DNA from: Porodaedalea pini | Lineage: Eukaryota; Basidiomycota; Agaricomycetes; Hymenochaetales; Hymenochaetaceae | Direction: 5' to 3' | NCBI GenBank assembly: GCA_002794775.1 | Contig: NBAY01000009.1 | Location: 930,001 to 994,000, forward strand | DNA length: 64,000 nt | Part shown: piece after piece, positions 19,219 to 33,099 of the stretch | How the letters are laid out: each line of letters starts with the position of its first letter | Position numbering within the stretch: position 1 is the first letter of the stretch | Notes under the pieces: model-generated | Database searches by the model: none | Told to the model about the DNA's origin: nothing | The model's input: only the letters and a program-made list of their open reading frames with translations | Translations under genes and position numbers: made by a program

Positions 19219-22200
19219 TTAGAGACCCCAGCCGCCCGCGCTCCCCGGCTTGCTCCCGGGCTTACTGCCTCCACCGAGTATATTCGAGAACCCCCACCCA
19301 CTTCCTCCACCTCCTCCACCTCCTCCACCTCCACCTCCCCAGCTGCTTCCGCCTCCGCCTCCTCCCCAGAGCCCAAGTCCGCCACTGTCCTCTTTCTCTC
19401 CCTCACCGCCCTCTTTCTCTCCCTCTCCATCCTCTTCCTCCTCTTCATCGTTGTTCCCGAAAGCACTGAAGCTGAACTGACTCTTTTTTCCTTTCCCACT
19501 TGCAGTTGACGAGACTTTGCTGACTGGAGGTGCAAGTTCTGCTGGGGGAGGCGCGGGTGACGGGGCTGCTGCTGCTGGGGGAACGTACGTTGCGAGTGCC
19601 TCCTTAGCCTTCTCCAACTTTTCCTTTGCTGTTGCGAGGGTCTTCTCTGCTACGGTGAGATTTCGCTCTGCGGACTTCTCAGCCGGAGATTGAGTAGACT
19701 TATTCTTGCCCTTTTTCGGTTTAGCCTTCTGGAGTTTCGACAACGCCGCCCCACATTTGTTGCACTCGTCTTCCGCCTTGGTCATTTCAGCCTCAGCCTT
19801 CTCCACAGCTGCTTCAAGCTTGGCCTTCTCCTCGTCGACTGCGGGTGCGGGTGCAGCTTCTACTTCAACGGGTGCGCTTACAGCAGCGCCTTCTTCCGAT
19901 CCCTCTGCTTCAGCCTGTGCTTGAGCTTGAGCAGTTTCTTCTGCATTCGCTTCAGCTTCAGCTTCCGCCCTAGCTGCCGCTTCCTCTACTTCCGCTTCCG
20001 CCTTCGCCTTAGCTTCCGCCTCCGCCACCGCTGCTGCCGCTGCAGCATCTGCTTCAGCCTGTGCACGAGCTTCCGCCTCCGCCTGTGCCCGAGCATTTGC
20101 CTCCGCCCGCTCAGCCTCGGCACGCGCACGTGCTTCTGCTTCCGCCCGCTCGGCCTCAACTTTAGTCTGCCATTCCGCCTCCTCTCTCGCCACTACCTCG
20201 CGAGCTCTCGCCTCTGCTTCGGCATGGGCCCGAGCACGTTCCTCCGCCTCAGCTTGTTCACGCGCCCTGGCTTCATGTTCAGCATGCTCCCTCGCAAGTG
20301 CTTCCATTTCTGCTTCCTCTCTGGCTCTCGCTTCAGCTTCAGCCTGTTGTTGTGCAAATGCTTCAGCCTCAGCTTTCTCGCGCGCCTCAGCCTCAGCCTT
20401 ATCACGAGCTTCTGCTTCAGCCTTTGCCTTCGCCTGTGCTTCCGCCTCAGCAGCCTTCGCGCTCGCGCTTCCGTTCTTCAAGATCCCCTTCGGCTTCTTG
20501 CCCGCCTTGCTTCCCTTCGAACGACCGGAAGCCGTCTTTTCGATCGGCGGCGCGACAAGCTCTGGCTCAGGGATCACTGGCGCTACGGCAGGAGCTGGAG
20601 GCTCCACGTCCCATCCACCAGGCGCAGGCGGAGGGTCGGCAGCTTCACCCCAAGAATCTGCACCGGGTGCAGGAGGCACAAATGGTTCCTCTGTGTTGCC
20701 CCGCGTCGACGGCGGGACGTCTCCTGGTGCAGCCGGCGGCTCAGCCGAATCGTCGGCAGGCTTGCCGTTGGCACCAAGCAGCGAGCTCCAGCCACCTCCC
20801 CAGCCCCAGTTCTTCTTCACGTCTTTCTTTTCCTCGAGGGGCGGTGCCTCAGATACAGACGGGAGCACCCAGCTGTTGCGCCTTGAGATCGGCGCCGGCG
20901 GCTCATCAGCAATTGGAGGCGCAGGCGAGGGCGAACGCGAGCGAGAGCGCGTGGGGTCCAAACCGGCTGAAGGTGCTGAGTTCAGATACTCGGCCGCGGA
21001 GCCGGCGGCATGCGCTTCATGCTCGGGCGGCACAAACAGGTCTGCCTCGTCTACGGGAGCCATTTGAGACGGTGCACGCGAGCCGTACCCTCCACGGTTG
21101 GAGTTCTGACGGGTGACCGTAGGCACGCGTGAGCCGCTAGACGGGGCACGGCTCAGAGATGGTCGCCCGACAGCAGACGATGTGCGAGACGGTACAGGAG
21201 AAGATACTTGAGCAGCCGATGGAGCACGCGACGGGACTGCCGATGGCAGTGGCGCGGCGGACGGAGTACGCGAAGGAACGGGTGACGGCTCTGGTGCAAC
21301 CGATGGTGTGCGCGAATGCACAGCTGAGGGTGCCGCCGCTGCGCCGCTGAAGGTGTACGCGAGTGCACAGACAGCGGTGCGGCCACTGACGGTGCACGAG
21401 AATGCATAGAGGGTGATGCTGCAACCGAAGGCGTGCGTGAGTGGACTGACGGCGGAGCAGCCGTAGACGGAGCGCGCGAATGCATTGACATAGGCGCTGC
21501 TACAGACGGTGCACGCGAGTGCATTGAAGGCGGCGAGGCGACCGACGGCACGCGCGAATGCATCGAAGGCGGCGAAGGCTCGAGCTCGCGCTCCATCGTC
21601 GGCTCCGGCTCGAAATCTTGGGCAGACGGCACGGACGGACCGAGCCCACGAGATTTTCCCTTCCCCCTCAGCGAGCCGCTTACCGAGCTCAATATAGGCG
21701 GCGCTGCCGGCGGCGGCGATGGCTCGCGCGTGATAGTCTCGAGGGACGTCGCGTCTGTTTGTCCGCTCATAGATCGACTCATTCCTGTACCCGAGAGGGG
21801 CGGCGCTGGTGGGTTGTGGACGTGCTCTCTGTGCATTCCCCTGTCCCTATCGCGCTCTTTGTGACGCGAGCTCCGTGTCGTTGTGGACGGCTCGCGAGAG
21901 ACGTGACTGACGAGCGAGCCGTACGGACGGCGGGGCGATACCGACATTGATTCGTCTCCGCCTGCAATGGAGTACGCGTCATCCTCGTCGCTACGCACGC
22001 CCTTTTCATTGAATACGATCGTCGCGGGGCCGTATCTCGTCTTGCCCTAAGCATTCCATATATTAAATTATTCTGTAATGCATTCATTTCGAAAAAAGCT
22101 GACTCACGTCTTCATTCCATTTCATGCGAGCTTTAAACTCTGTCAGACCGAAGTGGATTTCGATACTGAACACCACAGTCCAGTACGTCTGGCCATTCGC

Positions 22201-24425
22201 GCCCTTCTTGGGCTCCGCGCTGTTGCTCAGCTTCGACAGATCCGCGCGCACAAAGCACAGGCTCCCGAAGTTATCTATATAGATTCCATAGTCCATTCAT
22301 ATTCAGTCCCGTAACCATATACCAGGAGAGATAACAAACCGCACCTGAGTTCCTATCGATCCACTTTGGGATCGTTTCGCCGCCGCGGTAGCACCAGATT
22401 TCAATCTCGAAGACAGAGAGCGTCCCCAGCTTTGTCACCTCTGTGTAATACTTGCGCGAAAATACTGAGCTCTCCTTCACTCGCACGTTCTTTTTAGTGC
22501 AAAAGCTAGAGTGAGCCCATTTAAATAGGAGGGGGAACAAGGAATTTCTACCTTGGCGAGGATGCAGTCAAACGCATCAGGTAGGTATTTCGGTCCAGAG
22601 GGAAGCTGTAGTTGGCGCCCACTGCGCGTAACGTGCTCCTGGTCGTTTACATCAATCTCGCGCAGGTATTCCACGCCGTACATGTAACGCGACATCCGCG
22701 CCGACACGTGATGATCGCAGAAGAATCCAATCGCGCCGTCTGCAACCGCCTTCGATCTGCGTTAAGTCCAAAACGGGTCAGAGATCTTCTTCGACATGTA
22801 TTGGGAAGGAGGCTGGGGAAATGCGTTAAACGTGGGCAGAGGGTACGAGCTCACGTTTGGTTGTCCGGCCTGTTGACCGTAACACCGAGAGGCGCGAGAC
22901 GTGCCTGCAACTGGGAGAAGAGCCATGGGCTTGCGGCAAACCCTCCCACAAGCCAGACGGCCTGAAAGAAACAATGATACCTTAGACGCGAGTAGTCAAA
23001 AACAGATAGATGTATACCTTAACTGCTCCTCTAGATAGCTCAACCTGCCTGCGGATAGAGGCTACCGCAGCCTGAATAGAGGGTTCGAACAGTTCGGCCA
23101 CCTCCGCTCTGCACGGGCGCCCCAAAGTCCGAATACGAATCAAAGTCAACAAAACGTGTCCGCGAAGCAAATCAGAAAATAAGAATAGAGCACACGCACC
23201 CAGTGAGCTTGAGCTGGCCGCCCCGAATGCCGGCCTTTAGGTCCTTGTCGAGCGGTGAGCCAAACGGGATGTACTGCGCATCGTGCTTGTCGCGGAAGAG
23301 TCTCTTTGTCGTCTCGTCGAAACGCTTTGTGATATGGTCGAGGGTAGCGGGTGAACCATATTTTGAGGTTCGCAGCTTCTCTAGATAAAAACAAAATAAC
23401 TCAATCAGCATGCTTATCGCTGCTTCGGGAAGGCGGGAAAAGGCAGCACAGACCTGCGAGAAAGATGCGGCACCGACGGCTCACGAATACGGCTCCGGAG
23501 AAAAGACCTGTGAGAGATCGATTAGGAATTACCTGCATACACGAAGATTGGGAACTTACAGTCTGGAGGGGCAACTTCCTCAATCTGTAATGGGTGTGTA
23601 CCCCGTAAGATGTAGCTACTAACATCTAGGGTACCGCCTCCTGCATCGGCTACTACGAAGCCATTTCCGCTTGCTAGAACGTCGTGTGCTAGGCCACTGA
23701 GGATACATGCGTGCATACTCGCCTCGCCCTCAGTGACGAAACGTATTCTAGCTTTTCCCTCATCCGTGTTAGGAATGAGTCCGCCGCTGATGGCGCTCCG
23801 GCGCATGCGACTCTGCTGTGCGCCTTCCCATCCGTTTGGATGGCTGAGCACAAAATGTATGTCCTTCTCGATGGCGCGCCAGAGCTTTTTGCCGTTCGCG
23901 TGCGTGTCTTCAATAAATTTGCGGGTACAAGAGAAGAGATAGGCAAGGAAATCGCCGAAGACGTCCTCTGACGACTTGCCAGGTGGGAGAGGACTCAGAC
24001 GCATGCCATTCATATCAAGCTCCATGCGACGCGGACGCAATCGTAGCTTGAAGAGCTCGACTTTCGTCCAGCCTTCATCCTCGGCCTCGTCTGCGATCTG
24101 CCCGCTTTCTGCCTCTGCGCCTGCAGCGACGACGGCGCCGTTGCGATCATAGTAGAGCAGGGAGGGGATTTTCGTGTTTCCCGTTACGTGCTCCTGACCG
24201 GGATATCTTCACGTCGCGCGTTCATGTCTGAGTTTGCGAGAGTCTACACGGATATGAAAACACGCGCACGCACCGAGTGACGCCATGGATCTTTGGGACT
24301 TCGCCCGGGTCGAGGAAGGCGTAGGAGACTCCTGAGAACGTTGTGCCAACGTCGAATGCGAGTACGAGGGCGCGACGGTCGCCGTTGTAGGGCTTTCTAT
24401 TATTTGATTTACTGCTGCCTGCCAT
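19219..24425 (-). CDS. HSPA12-like Hsp70/actin-fold ATPase with a long low-complexity C-terminal extension
   Basis: Start ATG at 24425. Exons through about 22000 encode the ATPase: phosphate-1 [13 protein letters not shown], phosphate-2 [14 protein letters not shown], adenosine motif [13 protein letters not shown]. The HSPA12-like C-terminal part ends [13 protein letters not shown]. The frame then runs on without a stop into a second part of over 850 residues: Ser/Arg-rich, a 13-residue tandem repeat ([13 protein letters not shown] type, 21600-21180), Pro-rich with WGWGGGW, a long Ala/Glu/Lys helix (about 20450-19880), and a Gly/Trp tail ([23 protein letters not shown]) ending at TAA 19219-19221. 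The frame changes by one base near 21330-21360 inside the repeat. Client or partner unknown. Six or more introns, approximate. Confidence 0.78.
21170..21600 (-). repeat. Coding minisatellite, about 39-bp units
   Basis: Roughly ten imperfect units encode (S/A)PPS(M/V)HSR(A/T)PSVA in the tail of the Hsp70-like gene. Later units drift to [10 protein letters not shown]. Each carries Ser-Arg and Thr/Ser-Pro motifs, candidate phosphosites. A one-base phase change lies within the array. Confidence 0.88.
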
Positions 24426-24604
24426 GTCGCGACAGCGCTGGTCGGGTAGAGGGCGGGATGATGATGATAAGAAATAAAGAAAGGATAGAGGCTAGGGGTA
24501 GATAAAAGGTGTCTGTCGTGCTTCGAAGATGCGAATGCCTCGTGGGCACCTTGAGGCCTGCAGGCAGGAAAAATTCACGTTAATGTGAGCTAAATCAATT
24601 ACAC

Positions 24605-26127
24605 ATGTACGCGGTCAAGGACGTCGTCGGCTCAACGCTTGAGTACTTCGCGCACAAACCTTCGTCATCAAGGGCCTCTCTGCGCTCAGTACCTAGCTGG
24701 TTTGCATCTTCTGATCTCCTACCAAACAACGGCGGCATCAACAGCAACAACAGAGAATACGACGGCGACGACGACGACGATACAGACACTGCGCACGAGG
24801 CGGGCATCGTGTACGTAGACAATTATTCGGTCCGAGACGACGTGCTAGCTGCTGCCCTCGCGCCCGCACCCGCTCTGGATTCATCACCACAAGCGAAGGA
24901 GATCGCCCGCCTACGCGGCGAGCTCAAGCTCCTCCGCGACAAGCATTATGCGCTCCAATCGGCACTCAGAGAAGCCTCCACCCAGGTCCGCACGAAGGAC
25001 ATCCTGCTGGACCAACTCAGGGAGAGAAATCGCGCTCTTGACACCGAGAATTCCGAGCTTCGGCGCGTTGCCGAAGAACGCAAGCTCGAGGTCCGCTCGA
25101 TGGAGCGTTTTCTCACCAAGACCGACCGCTGGGCGGGCAGCGACCTCATCCAGGCCGTCAAGGATATCAACTCCGAGATCCTCCAGTTCGCCGCGGCGGC
25201 GAGCGAAGCCATGCACGCGCCTACAACAACAACTGCAACGGCCGCCTCGCGCAAGAACACGCCCTCATCGTCACCTGTACCTGGAGCGGGCCGACGCAAG
25301 GCGCTCGAGCGCGTCGCGGCACGGTTTGGGTCTAAAATGCGACAATGTCTTGAGAAAAGGGATCACACACAGGACCCGACGATGTTGCAGTACGCACTGC
25401 AGGGTGAGTGCCTATATATAATCAGTCCAGTTGCGATGAATTTAACTATTTGAGTTGTGTATTAGCATGCGTGTGCCAATGCATCAGTCATGCTATGTCG
25501 TCCTTCTGCTTTGGATCTACAGGAAAACTCGAGTCACACCTCTCCAAGATATACTCTCATATGCACGCCTCCGGTACGCCTTACATCGCATTCACATGAT
25601 CTTCATTACTTACTCGTTTCTCAGAACCCCAGCCAACTTCAAGTCGTTGGCGCGCCCTCACACACGCCCACATCCGCGCCCTATCCCCCAACATCGACCA
25701 GCTCGCGACGAACGAAGTGACCGACACCTGCCTGCGCGGCGTCGCCAACGTCCTCTCTGCAGGCGGCGCCGGCGAGGTCGATGAGCTCCTCGCGCGCGCA
25801 ACGCAGAAGTACCGCGCGCAGCTCCGGCGGATCGCAGAGCTCGCGAACCGCTTCGCGTTCATCATCCGTGAGGGCACGATGAGCACCGACTTCCAGCCGC
25901 TCTTCGTTGAGAGCGTGCGCGAGTTTAACCCGACTACGATGGAGAACGTGTATGAGGGGTACGGACCGAGCAGGGGCCGTGTGCTGTGTACGACTGAGGT
26001 CGGACTACAGTGTTTGACGAATAAAGGGAAGGAGGGGAAGGATTTCTCGCCGCAGACGGTCGAGAGACGTGTTGTCCTTAAACCTCGGGTTGTTCTCGAA
26101 TCTATAGTCCAGGTTCTGGATCGATAA
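24605..26127 (+). CDS. Coiled-coil protein of an Agaricomycete-type family (copy 1)
   Basis: Exons 24605-25403, 25466-25573 and 25625-26127 join in frame (about 469 residues). Residues 1-95 are variable, with an acidic run (DGDDDDDTD). Residues 97-170 form a strong coiled coil (EIARLRGELKLLRDKHYALQ). Then come AVKDINSEILQFAAAASEA and a helical C-terminal region with SRWRALTHAHI and GRVLCTTEVGLQCL. The same architecture and the WRALT motif recur in the gene at 48075, so the two are paralogues. Function is unknown to me; a scaffold or signalling role is only a guess. Its start is 180 bp from that of the divergent Hsp70-like gene. Confidence 0.82.
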
Positions 26128-26366
26128 CCATACACGAGACTTTCCGTATGTTAACTTGTGCTCTTTGTTTATGGATTGGATATCTGTCTCTATTCTGTAT
26201 ATATGTATCACTATCGTTGTGGGTATGATATACCCCTTTGCTTTGCTTTGAATTCACGTTTATAGATGACTTTCAAGCATCGAGAGATGCTCTAGGCCAA
26301 GCAGCAAATGCATTCTGCCGAATAAAATCTCGATATTACATTATCCGTGCAGTTTTTTTCTCCCAT

Positions 26367-28592
26367 CTACTCATCCTGACCCGCAATGATCACGTCGTCT
26401 GTAGAAGCAAAACCAGTCAGTCATTTACCCACTGATGAAACAATATCAAGCATGATCTGCTAACCTATTTTGAGGACCGCCCTTACCAACTGTATAAAGT
26501 GAATTCATCAGCACACAGGCCAAAGGCTCTTGATATAAACGCACCTGAGTCGCCAAGAGGTATTGTTGCCGCTTCGAGATAAGTGGGTCGTACACAAACT
26601 GCCGCTTCATATCTGCGCGAAGCACGTTTATTAGCATCACTGACCCTGAAAATTGTAGATGCTTACCATTGTCGCCGGAGCTCATGCAGTCAATTCCAAG
26701 ACGGGCGTTCCCGCCCTCAGCGACCTGCCGACTGCGTACCTCCGCCAGCGTCTCGATAGGTGGTAACCCTGAGTTTTCAGCGAGTGCGAGTGGCACAGCG
26801 TCCAATGCGGACGCGAAGGCGCGCATCGCATACTGCTCAATCGATGGAATCTAACGAGTTAAGGCAAATAATGAGATTACACAGAAAACACCGCGGAAAG
26901 GCCACGCACTTCATCCGCCGCTTTTGCAACAGCAATCGAACAGCTGATGTCAGCCGCACCTCCGCCGTAGACGACACGGTTGTCGACGACTAGGTTCCGC
27001 ACCACACAGATCGCGTCATGCAACGCGCGCTTAGCCTCATCGATGATCTATAAGAAACAATGCTCCGTCAGTTTCCTTCCTTGATAAGAACCGAGAATTT
27101 ATACCATTTTGTTAGACCCGCGTACGAAGATGGTGACGGCACGCGTATTGGCGCACTCCTCAATGACGAGCATCCGATCCTTGGTCGTACCGAAGGAGAC
27201 TTCTCGCACAATCCCAGCTTTACCGAGTTTCTCTGGAGTCAGGTCCTCGAACCGCGGGACAATGCGTCCGTTCGTTGCAATCGCAATGAGCTTTGTGAAA
27301 GTATTAGTATCCGGAGATCGAAGGAAGTGAGTAAAAAGCAAACCTCGATCTCGGGTCCGCCAACCCATCTCACGGCAGGCAGCTCGTTCTGCATTAATAA
27401 GTGGTTCGCCTCATCGTCGAAACCCCATTGGCAAATGACGAGGTTTGCGCCAGTGTCCTTGACGCGCTTGATCATGTCCGCGAACTTCTCCTTCTCATAC
27501 TCACGCAACTTCTTGTACTCGTCTACACTCGTAATGTCAAGTTTGTGTTTCGTCTTCGGGCGCGGCGGCTCGAACGGGCACGTGAGGATCGCGAGGCGCG
27601 CATCCTTGACTAAGCTCGGCATGCCGGGATGCGACATGTCTTTGTCGATTAGCACGCCTTTGATGAGCGCAGTGTCGGCGAGTGAACCGCCGACCTTGCC
27701 ATCGACCTTGATGAGGTCGAAGAGCACGTCCTTCCGATTTAAGTCGGCAACGGAAAGGACTGCGTCGACGGCAATCTGAGCGAATTGCTCGTGTTCTTTG
27801 GAGACGCTGTGGAATGCATTAGTATCTTAAGTATTTATGAAATAAGGGTAGACCGCACATTTTGCTTCCGAGACTGGTCATCGCGGTCTTGAGTAGATTC
27901 GAGGTGTCGGATTTTGAGAATTCGACGCGGTCAGAAATGCTATCTAAATGCTTAACAGCCAAAACACAGGCGCGTTCGAAGCCATCAGCTATCCGTGTCG
28001 GATGGATTCCCCGGTCAAGTAAAGCCTCGCTCTGTTCAAGCAGTGCACCCGCAAGGACTATGATATCTTGTTAGGAAGAAATCGCAAAGAACTGAGAGAC
28101 CAACAAACCAACAACACCAGTCGTCCCGTCGCCAATCTCATCGTCCTGGCTCTTCGAGAGCTGCACAAGAAGTTTTGCGATCTGATGTTCGACTTCCATC
28201 TGACCAAGAATCGTAGCGCCATCGTTAGTCACATTGATCTCTCCGTCCGGTGAGATCAGAATTTTATCGAGGCCTGTATGCAACTCGTCAGCTCAAGAAC
28301 TCCGTTTAATTCGAAAATTGGCTACCTCTGGGACCCAGAGATGTCTTTACAATGTTGGCTACTGTCCGTGCAGCAAGAATATGGGACTTGGTGAAAAACT
28401 AAGCACGGTTTCCAGGCTGTTAATATGTCGTACGCGTACTTTTATAGCCTCGATGCCATGGCTTCGGGTTTTCTTTTGCTGCTCCCTTACGATGATGAAT
28501 GGTCGTCCGTACTACAACTGCGATTCAGTATACTCCTGTTTTCTTGAATGTATGCGCACCTCGTCAGTTGTATAAACAGCTTGCTGGTCCAT
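26367..28592 (-). CDS. CCT5: Chaperonin TRiC/CCT subunit epsilon (CCT5)
   Basis: ATP-driven folding subunit of the cytosolic eight-subunit TRiC ring, essential for actin and tubulin folding. Start ATG at 28592 ([11 protein letters not shown]), followed by an intron to [19 protein letters not shown]. Signatures: [35 protein letters not shown] (split here), [24 protein letters not shown] and SGDN in the ATPase region. The C-terminus is [14 protein letters not shown], stop TAG 26367-26369. The epsilon call rests on the [12 protein letters not shown] and [13 protein letters not shown] segments. More than ten introns. Start codons of this gene and PP2A are 145 bp apart on opposite strands, a shared promoter region. 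Confidence 0.93.
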
Positions 28593-28737
28593 GGCGGTGG
28601 TCGACTTCCGAGCTGCAAGAGGCCGCGACGCGCTTCAAGAGTGACATGCTGTCACACATACGACACAGGCGTCGAACGCAGACAACGCTGTACACTCTTC
28701 ACTCATCTCACTCTTTTTACGATCGCTATTAGACACG

Positions 28738-30041
<1,304 letters not shown>

Positions 30042-30679
30042 TATATTCGGCCAACGCAGGCTCGCTGCCTTGCTCATTTGTACATTTGTACGCAACACCT
30101 GCTTTCCGCTGTCACGACCCATTTTCCATTGCGTTTTCCCTCTTCCATTAAAGTCTCAATTACACGAACACCTCCGTGCCACAGTGTGACACGTCTTCCA
30201 GTGTTTGTTACCCAACCGTCATCGGACGCTCATACCATACCTTCCGTTGCTTTAACCCCCAAGCAATTCAAGACTATCTATGCTCGACTTAAAGCTTAGA
30301 AACAAGTGATAAAGGCAAAATGCATTTCTTCAGATTGAAGTTCGGTGGCGCCACAGGGTAGTTAGCCTAGTCCTTCAAGCTCAAGCTTCACCATCATGAG
30401 CGGAAGCCTGTATGGCAAACTTTACCAACAGTTCGGTTTCCGGGCGACTCGCTTTTAGTCCCGCAAGACGCTGGGCCACCATCAAAGATCGTTAGCGTAG
30501 ATCGACGACTTCAGATGCGTCTCTTTCCGTCCGCGCGGTGCAAGGCAGGAAATTGGTAGTATTTCGTTTTTCCGATGAGCTTGGCCGAGTGTAAAACAAT
30601 AAAAAGGTCTACAATGACTCTACCAAAAAGAAAACAAAGCGCAAGAAATTGTAAATCCGGGATAAATGGCAAAATGAAA
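30042..30679. other. Convergent intergenic region
   Basis: Holds the presumed 3' UTRs of PP2A (+) and the acyl-CoA synthetase (-). No supported gene. Confidence 0.5.
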
Positions 30680-32985
30680 TCACAGTTTCGCCCTCTCCAG
30701 CTTTCTCTCCCTCTCCCTCTGCTTTACATACTGTTCCACAAGCACACGCCGCAGGACCTTTCCCGATGGGTTCTTCGGAATTTCCTGCACGACCGCGATC
30801 CCGCCCGTCAGCCATTTATACCGGCTTAGCTGCTCGCGAACCCAGGCGTCCAGAAGCTGTGTCGCTTCATGTACGCCCAGCGCTGAGCCGGCCGCGCTGA
30901 GTACGATCCATGCATGCGGGACACGCTCGTCACGGGCTGTGGCGCCTGGGACACCAGCTACAACAGCGTCGAGAGCGAGTCCCTGTGGATGCAAGAGCAG
31001 CACCTGCTCGATCTCAGCAGGTGCGACTTGTGCACCTGACACTTTAAGAGTATCTTTTAGTCGGTCTTCAAAGCTGCAGTTATGCAATCAAGATACATTG
31101 TTAGAGACTTTGAAAATGTAATCTGGGGAGGATGGAGTTGTGGGAACGCACTAAAGGACACCAGACTTATCCGCGTGGAAGCGGTCGCCTGTTCTGAGCC
31201 AGCCATCGGGGAGGAATGTTTCCCGTGTCGCTTCCTCGTCACCCCAGTATCCGAGTCCAACATTGCCGCCTTCCGATAGTCATTATTAGAACTGTCGTCA
31301 AGCGCGAACCCATGGGTATAGGCTTACCTTTTAGCAGGAGTTCTCCAGGTTCGTCGAAATCTGCCTCCGATCCGTCTTCTCGTACGATGTGTGTCTCCTG
31401 ACCGGGAAGAAGGATCCCAGTGCTTTTCGGGTCAGGTTGAAGACCGTATTGGCCTGGCCGTGGTCGGGAGATGCTTCCTATAGTCTACAAATCGACAAAA
31501 GAGAAGAAGAAAACTATCAATGCAGGGTTGAACAAGCAGCTCACAAGATAACTACCGCTTCTGAGAGCCCGTACCCTTCAGACATCGCCGTCTCCTCGCC
31601 TTTCGTAGGCTGACCGAGCATCCTGCGGAAGCGCTCCGCGAGGTCCGGAGCGAGATAGGCGGCGCCGCAGCCTGCAAAGCACACGCTTGACAGGTCTGCA
31701 CTCGCCGTCTGCGGAGTATTGACGAGTTGATGGACGATAGAAGGGACCAGTGCGAGGTGGGTGATCTTGTATCTGCAAACGCATCGGGTCAGCCAGACAA
31801 GTGAATCAAGCTTCGTCTTGTCAACGCGTACTTGGGAATGGTAACCAATGCTTGATTGATGTTCCAGCTCGGGAGGATGACCATGGTACTCGGAGCCAAC
31901 ATTGATCTGAATGTTGTGTAAGGACACGCAACAAAGCGGAGGAGTTGGGTAAACAGACAACACACTTAAGAATAAAGAAATGTAGTCCAAATGTATGATA
32001 GAAAGGCAGAAAGCAGAGCCACCGCGGTGCAGGTGCCGGCTCTGTAGGCGCCTTGTGGATTGCGTTAAGCCCGGAAATTTGATATGGAACTAAACAAACC
32101 CTTTTCATCGCCGACTTACAGGACTATACCGCACGTCCTCTTTCCGTCCAACGATTGACTGCATTGTTGAGAAGCACAGGTTTCCGTGTGAGATCATAAC
32201 AACTGGTTTTATGTTTAGAGATTAGATTTTCAGCTCTCGGAGTAACACGTCTTAACATGGTCGAGCACACCTTTGGGTGGTCCACTTGTGCCACTTGAGA
32301 ACAGGAGGTAAGCTATGGTATCCTTCTCAGCGGGAACAACCGCCTTCCGAGGGAGCTTCTTTTTCTTGACGTTCTTGATGAGAGACGAAACATCTATGGT
32401 CTTCGAGCCTGCCCTTGCCTTACCCAGTAGGTAAATACACTCGGCTGGCAGACCGACTTGCTTTGCAGCACTCAATGCTTGCTCCATGAGCGACGAATGT
32501 GTGAATAAACGAAGCTTGACTGCAGAAGCGCCAGACTTTAGTTTCTTGAGCAGGTAGACGAGCTCCGCCTCCGTGGGCTTTGATGGCATGAGAGCGAATG
32601 GCACTGCTAGTACCAGCGAAGCGTGCACCATGACAATGTAGTCCTAGCGGCAGTGAAATATACTTAGTTGAAAAAACACAAACAAAAAGTGATGAACGGC
32701 ACGTACCATACAGTTTGGCGAGAACAACGCGATGATCTCCTTTTCATCGGCATCATGTCGCACACCCAATCCACCTTGGCTCATCGGAGCTGCAAGCGCA
32801 GTCGCACAGTCTCTGACACGCTCAACGAACTGCCCGTACGTCCGCCTCTCGCCGGTAAGACCGTCAACATGCACGATAAAATCGCATGGGATTGTGTTGC
32901 CGGGCGGACTCTCAAAGAGCATTGTGTGTAAGTTGAGCGGCGGCATCGGTGGAATGGGAGGGTACAGACTCTTAATGTAGGGCAT
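30680..32985 (-). CDS. Acyl-/aryl-CoA synthetase (adenylate-forming enzyme) with peroxisomal targeting signal
   Basis: Activates a carboxylic acid to an acyl-adenylate and then a CoA thioester; the substrate cannot be read from sequence. Start ATG 32985 ([13 protein letters not shown]). Core motifs in order: ATP/P-loop [13 protein letters not shown] (about 32280), a [11 protein letters not shown] helix, EGYGLSEA (about 31560), [15 protein letters not shown] (about 31170), and the A10 lysine motif [11 protein letters not shown] (about 30765). The last three residues, AKL, form a PTS1-type signal, which suggests a peroxisomal matrix enzyme such as a 4-coumarate-CoA-ligase-like or fatty acyl-CoA synthetase. 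Several short introns; total about 570-600 residues. Confidence 0.87.
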
Positions 32986-33088
32986 CTCGAAGTCTGTCGG
33001 ATTGTTAACAAGAGTGATGAGGGGAGGGAGGAAGACGACGTTGTGGACGAAATGAAGTCCGAATTTTCAATACAATGTTGGTCGCCGG

Positions 33089-33095
33089 TTATATA
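33089..33095 (-). promoter_or_regulatory. Candidate TATA box of the acyl-CoA synthetase
   Basis: TATATAA on the minus strand, about 104 nt before the ATG at 32985. Position is suitable; nothing else confirms it. Confidence 0.45.
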
Positions 33096-33099
33096 CGGT

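Noticed and set aside
19690..20886. 398-residue plus-strand frame
   Set aside because: Antisense shadow of the Ala/Glu/Lys repeat helix of the Hsp70-like gene; Cys/Phe/Leu/Ser-rich composition is the usual product of reading that repeat backwards.
21170..21600. CRISPR-like evenly spaced repeats
   Set aside because: The units are contiguous coding repeats without unique spacers, and the host is a fungus.
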